From NCBI RefSeq assembly GCF_900109365.1, contig NZ_FNZR01000001.1, positions 682,001-746,000 of the forward strand: a stretch of 64,000 nucleotides of DNA. Reading direction: 5' to 3'. This DNA is from Parapedobacter koreensis (lineage in GTDB: Bacteria > Bacteroidota > Bacteroidia > Sphingobacteriales > Sphingobacteriaceae). The notes below the pieces were generated by a model that was not told where the DNA came from, ran no database searches, and saw only the letters and a program-made list of their open reading frames with translations. Shown here piece after piece: positions 54,466-64,000 of the stretch. How positions within the stretch are numbered: the stretch's first letter is position 1; each line of letters begins with the position of its first letter. The translations under genes and the position numbers were made by a program.

Positions 54466-56745
54466 TCAATCATTCATCCCTGCCCAAACCGGGGGTTCGA
54501 TGCCCAGCAGGTGCTTCACGAAAAAGTCCCTTCGCTTCCGTTCGCCGTAGTCCCCTCCCAACGAATGGCCCATACCGGGTACGAGAAGAAAGTCAAAATT
54601 CTTCCCCGCCTTGATTAGGGCATCAACCAGTTGGAGGGTAGACTCGGGTGGGACATTGGTGTCCATTTCTCCGAGTATCAGCAACAGGTGTCCTTTGAGC
54701 CTATGGGCATTATCCACGTTGGATGATGCCGAATATTGGGGGCCTACCGGATATCCCATCCACAGCTCATTCCATCCCAGTTTATCCATCCGATTGTCAT
54801 GGCATCCGGACGAGGATACCGCTACCTTGTAAAACTCCGGATGAAACAAAAGGGCCGCCACGGAATTTTGACCTCCTGCTGAGTTTCCATAAATGCCGAC
54901 ACGGGTCGTATCCATATAAGGGTATTGGCTGGCTGCCGCCTTGATCCAGCGGATCCGATCCGGGAATCCTGCATCCTTCAAGTTCTTCCAGGAGACGTCG
55001 TGGAACGCTTTGGAACGATTGGATGTACCCATGCCATCAATTTGCACCACAATGAATCCAAGTTCTGCCAGTTCGTGCAATGCGGTCCACGGACGGTAGT
55101 CTCCACTGGCAGGCTCCGAAATAAAACTTTTGGGTACAAATGAGTTGTGCGGCCCGCCATAGATGTATTCAATGACCGGATAACGCCGCGTCGGATCAAA
55201 GTTGCTGGGGCGCACAATAATTCCCCAGATGGAGGTACTGTCATCGCGGCCTGTAGTGCTGAACACTTCGGGCATTTGCCATCCGGCACCAACCAACGCA
55301 CCAATGTCCGCTTCTTCCAGCTTGAGCACAACCTTGCCGTCGGCCGAATTCCGTAATACCGTCACAGGGGGACTATCAATGCGCGAATACGTATCGACAA
55401 AGCGGCTAAAATCCGGCGAAAAATAAGCATGATGATTGGCATGCTCGGGTGTCAATTCTAATAACCCCGAGCCATCGAAGTTGATCCGGTAATATCCTTT
55501 AAGATAAGGATCGCTCCCTGTCACCATCCCGCTTGCTTCAAAAATGATGCTCCGCTCCTGTTCGTCAACATGGACGACTCCCCGGACTACCCATTGTCCC
55601 TTTGTAATTTGATTTTTTACGGTCCCCGTAACGGCGTCATACAAATACAAATGGTTCCATCCGTCACGCTCGGAGGCCCAGATGATTTCCTTGCCACCAC
55701 CAGCATCATACCGGAAACGTTTCCCCCGGTAGTCAATAAACGTTTTACTCGTTTCCGAAACAATCGTTTTCATTGCCCCGGTCTGTGCATCCACCTGGAT
55801 GATTTGGTACAGTTGATGCCCCCTTTGATTGTACTCAATGGTATAATACTGGCTATTCGCACACCAGAGGGGCTCGGTAAGATTAAACTGTGACACAATA
55901 GACACCCCATGGACGGGTACCTGCCTTTTTTTCTCCATATCAAAAAGCGCAGGTGTATAATGGGGCAGTACATCGCCGGGTTTCAGGTAATTGCGTGAGT
56001 GGAGCTTCGGTTGTAGCTGGTCAGTTGGTGAGGATTCGATCAAATAGACCAAATGAGTTTCCCCGGGCCTCACTTTACGCGCCGCCAGTTTTTTAGCATC
56101 GGGTGACCATTGGAGATTGGGTTCATAATAAGCGCCCGGTGACCCATCAAAACTGAGCTGAAAAACAACGCTGTCTGTCAACGAACGAACACTCACATTA
56201 CTATTCTCAATAAACGCAATCCATTTCCCGTCGGGCGAAATGACCCCATTACCTATCGGCGCACCGCCTTGCTGGCTCCGTTGCCGTCCGGATAACCCAC
56301 GTCGTTGGACACACCGGTAGGTAAACCGATCAAATTGCCAAACCTCATCATAGGCCGTAAACTCGATGATGCTATCATGCTTCAGGTAATTAAATTCATC
56401 AAAAGGCAACCGGTAAGGATCGACGGTTGCCTTCAATTCGAACGAAAGGCTTTTGGCAAGGGCATGCTGGTCAAACGCCTGACCACGTGTAGGAGCATGG
56501 GTATCCACCAAGACAAATGCTTTTCCCTTAGGTGTCTGATATCCATACCAAAATTTTTCTCCATCTGCCGACCAACGAAAGGAACGCGGTGCATAATAGA
56601 TGTTCTGCTCCATGCTTGTCTTGATCATTGCCGCTTTCCGGTAATTTTCGGCCATTTCTTGAGCCGATACCTTGAACATGGAAAACCAAAACAAATACAA
56701 ATAAGCCAGCATGAAATAGTGGCCACTAAAACTTGTGTTCTTCAT
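54466..56745 (-). CDS. S9 family peptidase (dipeptidyl peptidase IV type), second copy
   Basis: 759 residues. A short hydrophobic N-terminus (MLAYLYLFWFSMFKVSAQ) exports it. Residues ~30-480 are the DPP IV-type eight-blade propeller ([66 protein letters not shown]). The hydrolase domain follows ([15 protein letters not shown]), with Ser in GIYGNSAGG (~621), Asp in LGEMDTNVPP (~693) and His in GMGHSLGG (~727). It cuts dipeptides from peptide N-termini. It is clearly paralogous to the S9 gene at the window end: long blocks such as [18 protein letters not shown] are identical. It lies 22 bp after susD, in the first SusCD unit. Confidence 0.95.
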   Translation of the reverse strand: MKNTSFSGHYFMLAYLYLFWFSMFKVSAQEMAENYRKAAMIKTSMEQNIYYAPRSFRWSADGEKFWYGYQTPKGKAFVLVDTHAPTRGQAFDQHALAKSLSFELKATVDPYRLPFDEFNYLKHDSIIEFTAYDEVWQFDRFTYRCVQRRGLSGRQRSQQGGAPIGNGVISPDGKWIAFIENSNVSVRSLTDSVVFQLSFDGSPGAYYEPNLQWSPDAKKLAARKVRPGETHLVYLIESSPTDQLQPKLHSRNYLKPGDVLPHYTPALFDMEKKRQVPVHGVSIVSQFNLTEPLWCANSQYYTIEYNQRGHQLYQIIQVDAQTGAMKTIVSETSKTFIDYRGKRFRYDAGGGKEIIWASERDGWNHLYLYDAVTGTVKNQITKGQWVVRGVVHVDEQERSIIFEASGMVTGSDPYLKGYYRINFDGSGLLELTPEHANHHAYFSPDFSRFVDTYSRIDSPPVTVLRNSADGKVVLKLEEADIGALVGAGWQMPEVFSTTGRDDSTSIWGIIVRPSNFDPTRRYPVIEYIYGGPHNSFVPKSFISEPASGDYRPWTALHELAELGFIVVQIDGMGTSNRSKAFHDVSWKNLKDAGFPDRIRWIKAAASQYPYMDTTRVGIYGNSAGGQNSVAALLFHPEFYKVAVSSSGCHDNRMDKLGWNELWMGYPVGPQYSASSNVDNAHRLKGHLLLILGEMDTNVPPESTLQLVDALIKAGKNFDFLLVPGMGHSLGGDYGERKRRDFFVKHLLGIEPPVWAGMND

Positions 56746-56767
56746 TCCATCCTCACTGTTTTCCTCG

Positions 56768-58192
56768 TTAATAAATATCCCAAAACAACTTGGTAGTCAT
56801 CAAATCCCCACCAATTGCCGTTGCAGCAGCGCTCCAGCTTGCTTCATTGAGTGTTTGTTCGGAGACCGGATAAAGCAACCTTCTGGGCACCACATCAACG
56901 AATGCTCCCGGAGGAGCCACCAACAACGGATAATCCAAACGCCTGTATTCTGTCCACGCTTCATAGCCTTGGTTAAACAAAGCAATCCATTTTTGCATGC
57001 CGATTTTCTGCTTCCACGACCCCTCGGCCGTTTGGTAGGCAACAGCCGGTTGCTCAAGGTAATCCCCCAACGCCACTCCATAGTATTCGAAAGAAGCCCG
57101 GATGGCAGCGTTGTAGTGTGTTTCTGCATCTGCCGGGGCACCGGTCAATCCGCGTTCAACGGCTTCGGCCAATAAAAACTCCACCGTCGCGTAATCCAAA
57201 AAAATAGCAGGAACCGCGGGCGTATAGAAAAGAGCGCCAAAATGCGAATACCTGTTGTATTCGACAGGCTGACCGTAGGGAGCGCCTATAAAATCCCCGC
57301 TTACATCCGAAAAGTACACTGCCCGACGGGGATCATTCAGCCGATTCATCTCGTCGACCAACGGTTCGGCCGCTACAAAATCCTGCCGATTGCCAACAGC
57401 TAAGCTGCTCCAGAGCGGGTTGGTATTGGGTGTGGTTTCGAGGTACTGGAATTCTGCATTATCTGCATTGGATGAAAAAACACTGCTGACGGTGCTTTGT
57501 ACGGCCTCCGCTCCCAATTCAGGCAATGCGTCGATGACCCGCAACCCCATCTGAAGTTTTAAGGAATTTGCAAACTTCAACCAAAGTGCCACATTATCCC
57601 CATATAACAGGTCGAACGTACCAAAGGCACCCACCGTAGGTGTAAGGTTGCCGATGGCTGTATTCAGGCGATTAATGAGATCAACATATACCGTTTCCCC
57701 ATCGTCATATCGGGGCTGGACATTATCGATATTCAGCGCCTCGGTATACGGAATATCACCAAATGACTCCACCAATCGGGCGTAGGCATAGATGTTCATG
57801 ATTTCAATCAATGCCAGTCTATTCTGTTTTTCTTGAGCTGTAGCCTCATCAATAGGTTGGTACATGTCGATTATCTTTCTGCTTTCCTCAAGATTGATTA
57901 ATACCGAACTGTATAAGCTCGACCAGTTAAACTGCGCGAAATAATTCGTCCCCTCATTGTAGGTATTGCAGGAGATATGCTGTGCAAAATGGCGACAGAT
58001 TGAAAAGGGATTTCCGCTGCCACCATATGTAATATTTTGCAGGATATCCGCCATTTCTTTTACAGAATAGGCAAAAAAAGATCCGCCATTTGCTTCAGTT
58101 GCATCCTTAGTATTCCTATTTAGATTCTCCAGATCTTGCGTACACGAATAAGTGCCGGTTAGCGCAAGAAGAATAATAAAAATTCGTTTCAT
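56768..58192 (-). CDS. SusD/RagB-like outer-membrane lipoprotein (first pair)
   Basis: 474 residues, lipoprotein signal ending GTYSC. The SusD-like 2 pattern is the same as in the second pair: VKEMADILQNITYGG, IMNIYAYARLVESFGDIPYTEAL, VEFLLAEAVERGLTG, KQKIGMQKWIALFNQGYEAWTEYRRLDYP and an end in GGDLMTTKLFWDIY. It starts 6 bp after its SusC and works as the surface ligand-binding lid of that transporter. Two S9 peptidases and an S10 carboxypeptidase around it suggest a peptide ligand. Confidence 0.95.
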   Translation of the reverse strand: MKRIFIILLALTGTYSCTQDLENLNRNTKDATEANGGSFFAYSVKEMADILQNITYGGSGNPFSICRHFAQHISCNTYNEGTNYFAQFNWSSLYSSVLINLEESRKIIDMYQPIDEATAQEKQNRLALIEIMNIYAYARLVESFGDIPYTEALNIDNVQPRYDDGETVYVDLINRLNTAIGNLTPTVGAFGTFDLLYGDNVALWLKFANSLKLQMGLRVIDALPELGAEAVQSTVSSVFSSNADNAEFQYLETTPNTNPLWSSLAVGNRQDFVAAEPLVDEMNRLNDPRRAVYFSDVSGDFIGAPYGQPVEYNRYSHFGALFYTPAVPAIFLDYATVEFLLAEAVERGLTGAPADAETHYNAAIRASFEYYGVALGDYLEQPAVAYQTAEGSWKQKIGMQKWIALFNQGYEAWTEYRRLDYPLLVAPPGAFVDVVPRRLLYPVSEQTLNEASWSAAATAIGGDLMTTKLFWDIY

Positions 58193-58198
58193 GGTTTG

Positions 58199-61100
58199 TT
58201 AGAATTGAAGTTTAACATTGAAGCCAAAGTCACGTGTGGTGGGCATGGGCCCAAGTTGATACCCCTGGTAGTTTCCCGCACTCATTCCCGCTTCGGGATC
58301 GGAATACGGCAGGTTTTTATGGATGATCCACAAATTGGATCCGATTGCCGATACACTTATCGAACGAATAAACGTATCCCTAAGCAACCTGGAGGGCAGT
58401 GTATAGGAGACAGCTACTTCCCTCAATTTGACAAAAGAGGCATCGTAGACAAAGAATGCCCCCGGCGCTTTGACCACTCCCAACGCATTGTTGTAGGTAT
58501 CCATTCGTGTCCGCACCGTATTCACCGAGCCATCCGGCGCTACGCCATCCAAAATAATCCCACCACCGTCTTCAAGCGAATTTCTCATCGGATTGCCCAA
58601 ATCATTCAGTCCTATTGTATTTTCATACAAGCCCGATCGATATCCATAAGCCATATCACTGGAGAAAATATCGCCCCCCCGTTGCATATCAATTAGGAAA
58701 GATACACTGATACTCCTATAGCGGAAATTATTGCTCAAACCGGCCCTCCAATCGGGATTGACATTGCCTACGACATAGTTGGAAGCCGAAGTTCGCTCAT
58801 ATTCGCCATTGGTTTGATTGATTACTCGCTTGCCGTTCAAATAAATAAAGTCGCTGCTCCTTAGCGTCCCATATGGCTCACCTATGCTTGCATTCAGCGA
58901 AACTGACCCCCTTGAAGATCCAATCTGTAAATTGTCTACCCCTTCATAGAGCGAGAGCACCTTGTTGACATTTTTCGCCCAGTTCAGCGTAATATCCCAG
59001 CTGAAATTTTCTTTCCTAACCGGTGTTCCGGACAATACAACTTCAACGCCTTTGTTTTCCACTTCCCCGGAGTTTACATACTTTGAACCAAAACCGGTGA
59101 CCGTAGATATGGAAACCGGAATAATCTGATTAATGGTATTGGTTTGATAGAGTGATATATCTGCGGACAGTCTACGGCCCAAGAAGGCCAATTCAAGCCC
59201 CCCTTCATAGCTTTTCGTCAATTCGGGGAGCAACCTGGCGTTATTTTTCCTGCTGCTCACCGAATAAAAAGGCACCGATCCGTAAGGTGTGGGCTTCTGT
59301 AGCACATCGACCAAACTATTGGCCGGTGCGCTGCTCCCCACTTCCGCATAATTTAACCGCAACTTGCCGAAAGAAAGTATATCACTTTGAATTAGATTTG
59401 AAAAAATAAAACTACCCGTAATCGAAGGATAGAAGAAGGTACTGTTTTCTTCCGGTAGGGTCGAAGCGTGATCACTCCTACCGGTTACATCCAAGAAATA
59501 GGTGTCTGCATAGCCCAGTGAGACCATTCCATAAATACCATCAATACCGATTTTAGTCTCTTGTTCGTTAGGTGCATTGGGTGGATTAAGTGAATTCGAA
59601 ATCGCATACAAACGGTCTACGATCAAGCCGCCGTTCGTTTGCATTTGAACCGAACGGAGCGTATTCCGACGAATGTTGATCCCAGCCAAGCCACTGACAT
59701 TGAATTTCTCCCCAAAATTTTTATTGAAATTTGCCATCAAATCGTAGTTGAATTCGGTAGCGTCGATGTCCCGCCGCTGATAGCTGCCCACTTCATTCAG
59801 TGTACCGTTATTTACTCGGCCTTCCTGAAGGTACGAATAGGTGTCCACGGACACACGGCCGTCGATGTTCAGCCAATCCGTCACTTTAAAATTGAGCCCC
59901 ATGTTGCCATAGAACCGATTCCGGGTGTCACTTTGGAAATTTTCATAGCGCTGCCAATACGGATTGCCGATGGTGCCGCCGATGAAGTTTGTGACATTCC
60001 GCTTGGTCGTCAAATAAGCATCCTTCAATTGCAGCACATCCACATTATTCTGCCACCATTGCCGCACTACCGCAACAAAATTGCCCCCATTTGAACCAGA
60101 CTCATTCCCTGTTTCGTTTCGGCCCACGGCATCATTCTTTGAAAAGGTGCCGCTACCGGTCACGGTCAACCGTTCATTCAACTTAAAGGAACCGTTCATA
60201 AAAAAGTTATTGCGCCTGATGTTGCTATTCGGTTGCAGTCCTTTTTGGTTGGCATTGGTATACGAAAACCGATAGGTCCCCGCATCTCCTGCACTGCCGG
60301 AAAGCGAGACATTATTGGTATTATTTATTGGTGTCTCAAAAAAAGCTATCGGATCATTTGCCGGCGCAACCCATGGTGTGGCTTGCATATAATACGGTGA
60401 CTCCGGATCAAACGCATTCCATTGATAAACGAGGAGATCAGAATCGTAAGGCCCTCCAAATGAGCCGTACACCGCAAGGGGCGATACCAAATCCGGTACG
60501 CCATCTCCGTTAACATCCTCTTCATTAAAAAATTGATCCCTGTTCGGACCGTATATTTTTTCGTATCCAGCTCCATATTCCCATTGGAATTTTGGCCAGG
60601 TGGATTTATCAATCGCACCGAAAGTCACGCTTGAGCTCACTTCGATACTCGATCGGGTCCGTTGCGATCCCCTTTTTGTCGTGATGATGATGGCGCCATT
60701 GGCGGCTCTTGATCCATACAATGCCGTTGCGGCAGCACCTTTCAATACGTTGATGGATTCCACGTCGTCAGGATTGATATCTGACGCCAAGTTGCCGTAG
60801 TCATACCCCCCACCACCCGTTGTCTGGCCTCCTGAATTATAGGTTGTATTATCAATAGGAACCCCATCCACAACCCAAAGGGCTTGGTTATTACCCGTAA
60901 GTGAAGTTGAGCCGCGAATAATCACATTTGTAGATCCCCCGAAGTTATTGTTCCGGGTTATCTGCACGCCCGCAGCTCTCCCCGACAGGTTATTGGTAAT
61001 GTTACCGGTTGGCACCTGATTGACCAAGTCTCCGGAAATTTCCTGGCTCGCATAACCCAGCGACTTCTTTTGCCTTGAAATCCCCAAGGCGGTCACCACG

Positions 61101-61411
61101 ACTTCATCTAAATCTTCCGTATCGTTGATGAGCCGTATTTCGTAATAATTGTCTCCGCCCACTTGCAACCGGTGTTCTCCAAAACCGATAGACGACGCTA
61201 TTAACGTCGCCCCTACGGCAGCCTCCAAGCGAAAACTTCCGTTTTCATCGGTTTGGGTTGCTACACCGGTACCTTCAACTTTCACGGTTGCCCCCGGTAT
61301 CGGCAACCGGTCTTCCGCGCTCATCACAATACCTGTAATGGCTTTTTGCTGGGCATTGGCGCAAAGCACCAAAAACACTAAGCAGTTAAGGAATAGAAAA
61401 AACTGTTTCAT
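58199..61411 (-). CDS. SusC/RagA TonB-linked outer-membrane protein (first pair)
   Basis: 1070 residues, signal peptide ending CANAQ. A carboxypeptidase-like domain (~22-90) is followed by DEVVVTALGISRQKKSLGYASQ, then the plug with NVIIRGSTSLTGNNQALWVVDGVPIDN and SINVLKGAAATALYGSRAANG. The barrel ends NVKLQF. The plug loop has an extra Gly-rich insert (TTYNSGGQTTGGGGYDYG) that the paralogue at 49306-52494 lacks, so the two may differ in ligand. It is the first gene of its unit, 219 bp behind its -7 box. The TonB-ExbBD system that powers it is not in the window. Confidence 0.96.
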   Translation of the reverse strand: MKQFFLFLNCLVFLVLCANAQQKAITGIVMSAEDRLPIPGATVKVEGTGVATQTDENGSFRLEAAVGATLIASSIGFGEHRLQVGGDNYYEIRLINDTEDLDEVVVTALGISRQKKSLGYASQEISGDLVNQVPTGNITNNLSGRAAGVQITRNNNFGGSTNVIIRGSTSLTGNNQALWVVDGVPIDNTTYNSGGQTTGGGGYDYGNLASDINPDDVESINVLKGAAATALYGSRAANGAIIITTKRGSQRTRSSIEVSSSVTFGAIDKSTWPKFQWEYGAGYEKIYGPNRDQFFNEEDVNGDGVPDLVSPLAVYGSFGGPYDSDLLVYQWNAFDPESPYYMQATPWVAPANDPIAFFETPINNTNNVSLSGSAGDAGTYRFSYTNANQKGLQPNSNIRRNNFFMNGSFKLNERLTVTGSGTFSKNDAVGRNETGNESGSNGGNFVAVVRQWWQNNVDVLQLKDAYLTTKRNVTNFIGGTIGNPYWQRYENFQSDTRNRFYGNMGLNFKVTDWLNIDGRVSVDTYSYLQEGRVNNGTLNEVGSYQRRDIDATEFNYDLMANFNKNFGEKFNVSGLAGINIRRNTLRSVQMQTNGGLIVDRLYAISNSLNPPNAPNEQETKIGIDGIYGMVSLGYADTYFLDVTGRSDHASTLPEENSTFFYPSITGSFIFSNLIQSDILSFGKLRLNYAEVGSSAPANSLVDVLQKPTPYGSVPFYSVSSRKNNARLLPELTKSYEGGLELAFLGRRLSADISLYQTNTINQIIPVSISTVTGFGSKYVNSGEVENKGVEVVLSGTPVRKENFSWDITLNWAKNVNKVLSLYEGVDNLQIGSSRGSVSLNASIGEPYGTLRSSDFIYLNGKRVINQTNGEYERTSASNYVVGNVNPDWRAGLSNNFRYRSISVSFLIDMQRGGDIFSSDMAYGYRSGLYENTIGLNDLGNPMRNSLEDGGGIILDGVAPDGSVNTVRTRMDTYNNALGVVKAPGAFFVYDASFVKLREVAVSYTLPSRLLRDTFIRSISVSAIGSNLWIIHKNLPYSDPEAGMSAGNYQGYQLGPMPTTRDFGFNVKLQF

Positions 61412-61699
61412 AGCTGTTATTTAATTAAAAATGTTTTTAAGTTTTTTCGTGCTTGGATAGCAACCAGGCATTCTCCGTACAGCTACAGTCCGGGATCCGT
61501 TTCTTGGCGGACACAAGGCCCCCAAGTTTATTGGATCCACTCCATTAAACTCCCAGCAATTTTTGTTTGAAGGTTATCGTTTTTAGGTTAGCAATTTTTA
61601 AAGCTAATCATTCTGAAACATTAGCTTAACAAAAGTAACAATCTGTTTTACAGGTAGCTAACCGGATTTTGCCCTTTTTGCACCACAAATTAACTTAAA
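61412..61699. other. Leader and promoter region of the first SusCD unit
   Basis: 288 bp with no gene. It contains the promoter at 61630-61664 (minus) and several TTAGC/GCTAA half-sites (TTAGCAA at 61588-61594 and further copies up to the -7 box). AGGTTATC at 61571-61578 also occurs in the other SusC leader. The leader of ~215 nt is long for this phylum. Confidence 0.6.
61630..61664 (-). promoter_or_regulatory. Promoter of the first SusCD unit with shared TAGCTAACCG motif
   Basis: The -7 box on the minus strand is TACTTTTG (61630-61637). TAGCTAACCG (plus orientation, 61655-61664) lies exactly 17 bp upstream, covering the -33 site. Motif and spacing are identical to the promoter of the second SusCD unit, while the 17-bp spacers differ, so the motif looks selected rather than copied recently. 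Confidence 0.75.
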
Positions 61700-61728
61700 A
61701 AGCCACCGTATCGGGAATACGGCGGCTT
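61700..61728 (-). terminator. Rho-independent terminator after the first S9 peptidase gene
   Basis: A 12-bp stem (61700-61711 with 61717-61728), complete on the minus-strand RNA with one G-U pair, loop of 5, followed by UUUUAAGUU. It isolates the S9 gene at the window end from the SusC transcription unit. Confidence 0.85.
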
Positions 61729-61756
61729 GAATACCTATCACATGGGGGATGCCTGC

Positions 61757-64000
61757 TTACCAACCTTCCCATGCCGGGGGATCGACCCCCAAGAGGTGCT
61801 TTACGAAGAAATCCCTGCGCTTGCGTTCGCCATATGGCCCTCCGGAGGTATGTGCTGCTCCCGGTATGACGACGAGCTCATGTTCTTTATTGGCTTTGAT
61901 GAGTGCATCCACAACCTGCATGGTAGATGCGGGATCCACATTATCATCCACTTCGCCTACAATAAGCATCAATTTGCCCTGCAACCTGTGGGCGTTCTCA
62001 ACGTTGGAACATTCGGCATAGTGAGGGCCAATGGGATAACCCATCCATTGTTCATTCCACCAAATCTTGTCCATTCGATTGTCGTGGCAGCCACAGGATG
62101 ATACCGCCACCTTATAAAATTCGGGGTGGAATAGTACAGCGCCCGCGGAGCTCTGCCCCCCGGCAGAAGTACCATATATCCCTACACGCGTGAGATCCAT
62201 ATAGGGGTATCGTTCAGCCGCTTTCCTCATCCACGCAATGCGATCGGGGAAACCAGCATCTTTTAAATTCTTCCAACATACATCGTGAAATGCTTTTGAA
62301 CGGTTGGACGTACCCATGCCATCAATCTGCACGACGATGAAACCCAATTCAGCGAGGGCTGCCATGCCTGATGGGTCAAGCACGAAATTTTTGGGGACAA
62401 AGGAACTGTGTGGCCCTGCATAAATATACTCAATGACCGGATAAGTTTTCCGGTTGTCAAAGTCCGTAGGTCTAACGATAACGCCCCAAATATCCGTAAC
62501 ACCGTCCCGCCCCTTACTATGGAACACTTCAGGCCGCTGCCACCCTGTGGCCTCCAATGCACTGATATCGGCTTTTTCCAATTCCATCACGACCGTCCCA
62601 TCCACAGTGCTGCGCAGTACCGTCGTCTGAGGCTCATCTATTCGCGAGTAAGCATCTACAAAATAGGTAAAATCCGGCGAAAACGTCGCCCGGTGGTTGC
62701 CGTCTTCCATAGTCAATGCTGTCAGTCCACTGCCATCGAAATGGACGCAATAATATTGGAGTAGATAAGGATCCTGCCCCTGCTCACGGCCACTGCCAGC
62801 GAAAATGACAACCCGTTTATCCTCATCGACATGTACCACCTCACGTACCACCCACTCACCCTTGGTAATCTGGTTTTTCACGACGCCGGTCTCCCCATCG
62901 TATAGGTAAAGGTGATTCCAGCCATCACGCTCCGACGCCCAGATGATCTCCTTTCCATCGTTTACATCTTTACGGTACTTCTTGCCGCTATAGTCGATAA
63001 AGGTTTTGCTGGTTTCAGTGATGAGCGGCTTTACCGTGCCCGTGGTTGCATCCATGGAAAACACTTCGTACCGCTGATGCCCCCGCTGGTTGTACTCGAA
63101 GGTAAATGCCTTGCTATCTTTTCGCCACTCGGGACGAGACAAGCTATACTGGTTGTCGATCAACCCCGGATCGACCGCAAAAGACTCCCGGGTATCAAGC
63201 AAGAACAAGGTAGGTTGGTATTGCGGCAGGGCATCACCGGGTTTTAGGTAGCTCCTTTCATGGAGCTTAGGCTGCAATTGGTCTGCAGGCGACGATTCCA
63301 CAAAGTAAACCGTCCGAGATGTATTCGGCCTTACCTTATTCACAGCCAATTTTTTCGAATCGGGAGACCAAGCAATGGCAGCGGCATAGTAATGACCGGG
63401 CGCCCCATCAAAGCTTAACGGTATTTCTTCCTTTGGCTTGCCCACAGGATGGACATACACATTGTCGTTTTTAATATAGGCCACCCACAAACTGTCAGGA
63501 GATGTGACAGGGGGACCTTGGCGATCATCACGGCGGGCACCCCAATAACCCCGGGGGCGTTCCGCTTCGCCATCTTGGCCCTTATCCGTGACTTGGTAGT
63601 CAGACAGATTGATGTGCCATTTCTTATCAAATGCGCGCAATGCTATCCGGTTCCCTTCGACGTATTCAATGCTGTTGAATGGCAGTTTATACGCTTCGAC
63701 TTGTTCGCCACTCGCCATGGCCAGTGCCGAGGCCAGCCGCTCATGGTCAAAAGCGGGCACTTTTTTATGCCCTGCGACATCTACCACGACAAACTCCTTC
63801 CCTTTCGGCGTCTGGTGGACATACCAAAAACGTGGCTGGTCTGCTACCCAGGAAAAAGAACCCGGTGAATAGCATACCTTATCCCGGGTGCTCTCCCGGT
63901 AGTTTGCAGCACGCCGGTAATCCGCTACGCTGCCCTGCGCTGAAACGTCGATGGCCCATATCACTAAAATAATAGGCAGCAATCCGTAAATCTGATAATA
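61757..64000 (-). CDS. S9 family peptidase (dipeptidyl peptidase IV type), first copy, 5' end outside window
   Basis: At least 747 residues. A TTG at 63980-63982 could start it, but the frame stays open to the window edge ([22 protein letters not shown]), so the true start and the beginning of the signal peptide are most likely beyond base 64000. The propeller comes first ([25 protein letters not shown]), then the hydrolase domain with Ser in GIYGTSAGG, Asp in [10 protein letters not shown] and His in GAAHTSGG. It is a close paralogue of the S9 gene at 54466-56745 and shares its last residues ([15 protein letters not shown]). It has its own terminator, 29 bp after the stop. Confidence 0.95.
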   Translation of the reverse strand, partial: YYQIYGLLPIILVIWAIDVSAQGSVADYRRAANYRESTRDKVCYSPGSFSWVADQPRFWYVHQTPKGKEFVVVDVAGHKKVPAFDHERLASALAMASGEQVEAYKLPFNSIEYVEGNRIALRAFDKKWHINLSDYQVTDKGQDGEAERPRGYWGARRDDRQGPPVTSPDSLWVAYIKNDNVYVHPVGKPKEEIPLSFDGAPGHYYAAAIAWSPDSKKLAVNKVRPNTSRTVYFVESSPADQLQPKLHERSYLKPGDALPQYQPTLFLLDTRESFAVDPGLIDNQYSLSRPEWRKDSKAFTFEYNQRGHQRYEVFSMDATTGTVKPLITETSKTFIDYSGKKYRKDVNDGKEIIWASERDGWNHLYLYDGETGVVKNQITKGEWVVREVVHVDEDKRVVIFAGSGREQGQDPYLLQYYCVHFDGSGLTALTMEDGNHRATFSPDFTYFVDAYSRIDEPQTTVLRSTVDGTVVMELEKADISALEATGWQRPEVFHSKGRDGVTDIWGVIVRPTDFDNRKTYPVIEYIYAGPHSSFVPKNFVLDPSGMAALAELGFIVVQIDGMGTSNRSKAFHDVCWKNLKDAGFPDRIAWMRKAAERYPYMDLTRVGIYGTSAGGQSSAGAVLFHPEFYKVAVSSCGCHDNRMDKIWWNEQWMGYPIGPHYAECSNVENAHRLQGKLMLIVGEVDDNVDPASTMQVVDALIKANKEHELVVIPGAAHTSGGPYGERKRRDFFVKHLLGVDPPAWEGW

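Noticed and set aside
49306..61411. A classical glycan polysaccharide utilization locus
   Set aside because: SusCD pairs are present, but no clear glycoside hydrolase, lyase, sulfatase, hybrid two-component sensor or ECF sigma/anti-sigma pair is found; peptidases fill those places instead.

Overview
The window is from the chromosome of a Bacteroidota bacterium, most likely family Sphingobacteriaceae (a Parapedobacter, Olivibacter or Sphingobacterium relative). Four things point there: two SusC/SusD pairs, the Bacteroidota promoter form (TAnnTTTG at -7) upstream of many genes, lipoproteins ending their signals in SC, and ribosomal and RNA polymerase proteins of that type. Base composition looks near 50% GC by eye. 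The genus is inference.

Region 1 (1-10 kb), housekeeping: a partial AcpH-like gene, tyrS, a DUF4397 lipoprotein, ftsK-lolA, a lytic transglycosylase, a pseudouridine synthase with a long basic N-terminal tail, a MazG-like pyrophosphohydrolase and a TIGR01212 radical SAM protein. Two short arrays of 7-bp repeats lie in spacers here. Region 2 (10-23.3 kb), all on the minus strand, is the transcription-translation block: tRNA-Thr(UGU), Tyr, Gly, Thr(GGU), tuf, tRNA-Trp, secE, nusG, rplK, rplA, rplJ, rplL, rpoB, rpoC. Promoters are visible before the first tRNA and before rplK, and hairpins after tuf, nusG, rplL and rpoC.

Region 3 (23.5-36 kb), accessory metabolism: an Omp85-type barrel, a Mfa2/FimB-like lipoprotein, a DUF6152-DUF6644 pair, and a minus-strand set of sugar epimerase, Gfo/Idh/MocA-like protein and a large ThuA-propeller-cupredoxin fusion. 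These are followed by an AraC regulator and a TonB-dependent receptor with a near-perfect promoter.

Region 4 (36-64 kb) is almost entirely minus strand and is the most unusual part. Reading with transcription, it begins with an S9 peptidase (cut by the window end), a terminator and a promoter, then SusC-SusD-S9 peptidase-S10 carboxypeptidase and a second terminator. A second promoter of the same design follows, then SusC-SusD, a Tat-exported protein, lutABC, a malate-synthase-like enzyme and a string of secreted hydrolases. The two SusCD units are tandem paralogues, and both carry TAGCTAACCG exactly 17 bp from the -7 box. The lut part contains two gene remnants: a 2-hydroxyacid dehydrogenase with an internal deletion and what looks like the tail of a membrane protein. 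I read the locus as a duplicated peptide-uptake system joined to a 2-hydroxy-acid/glyoxylate oxidation operon that has lost parts. The substrate is not known.
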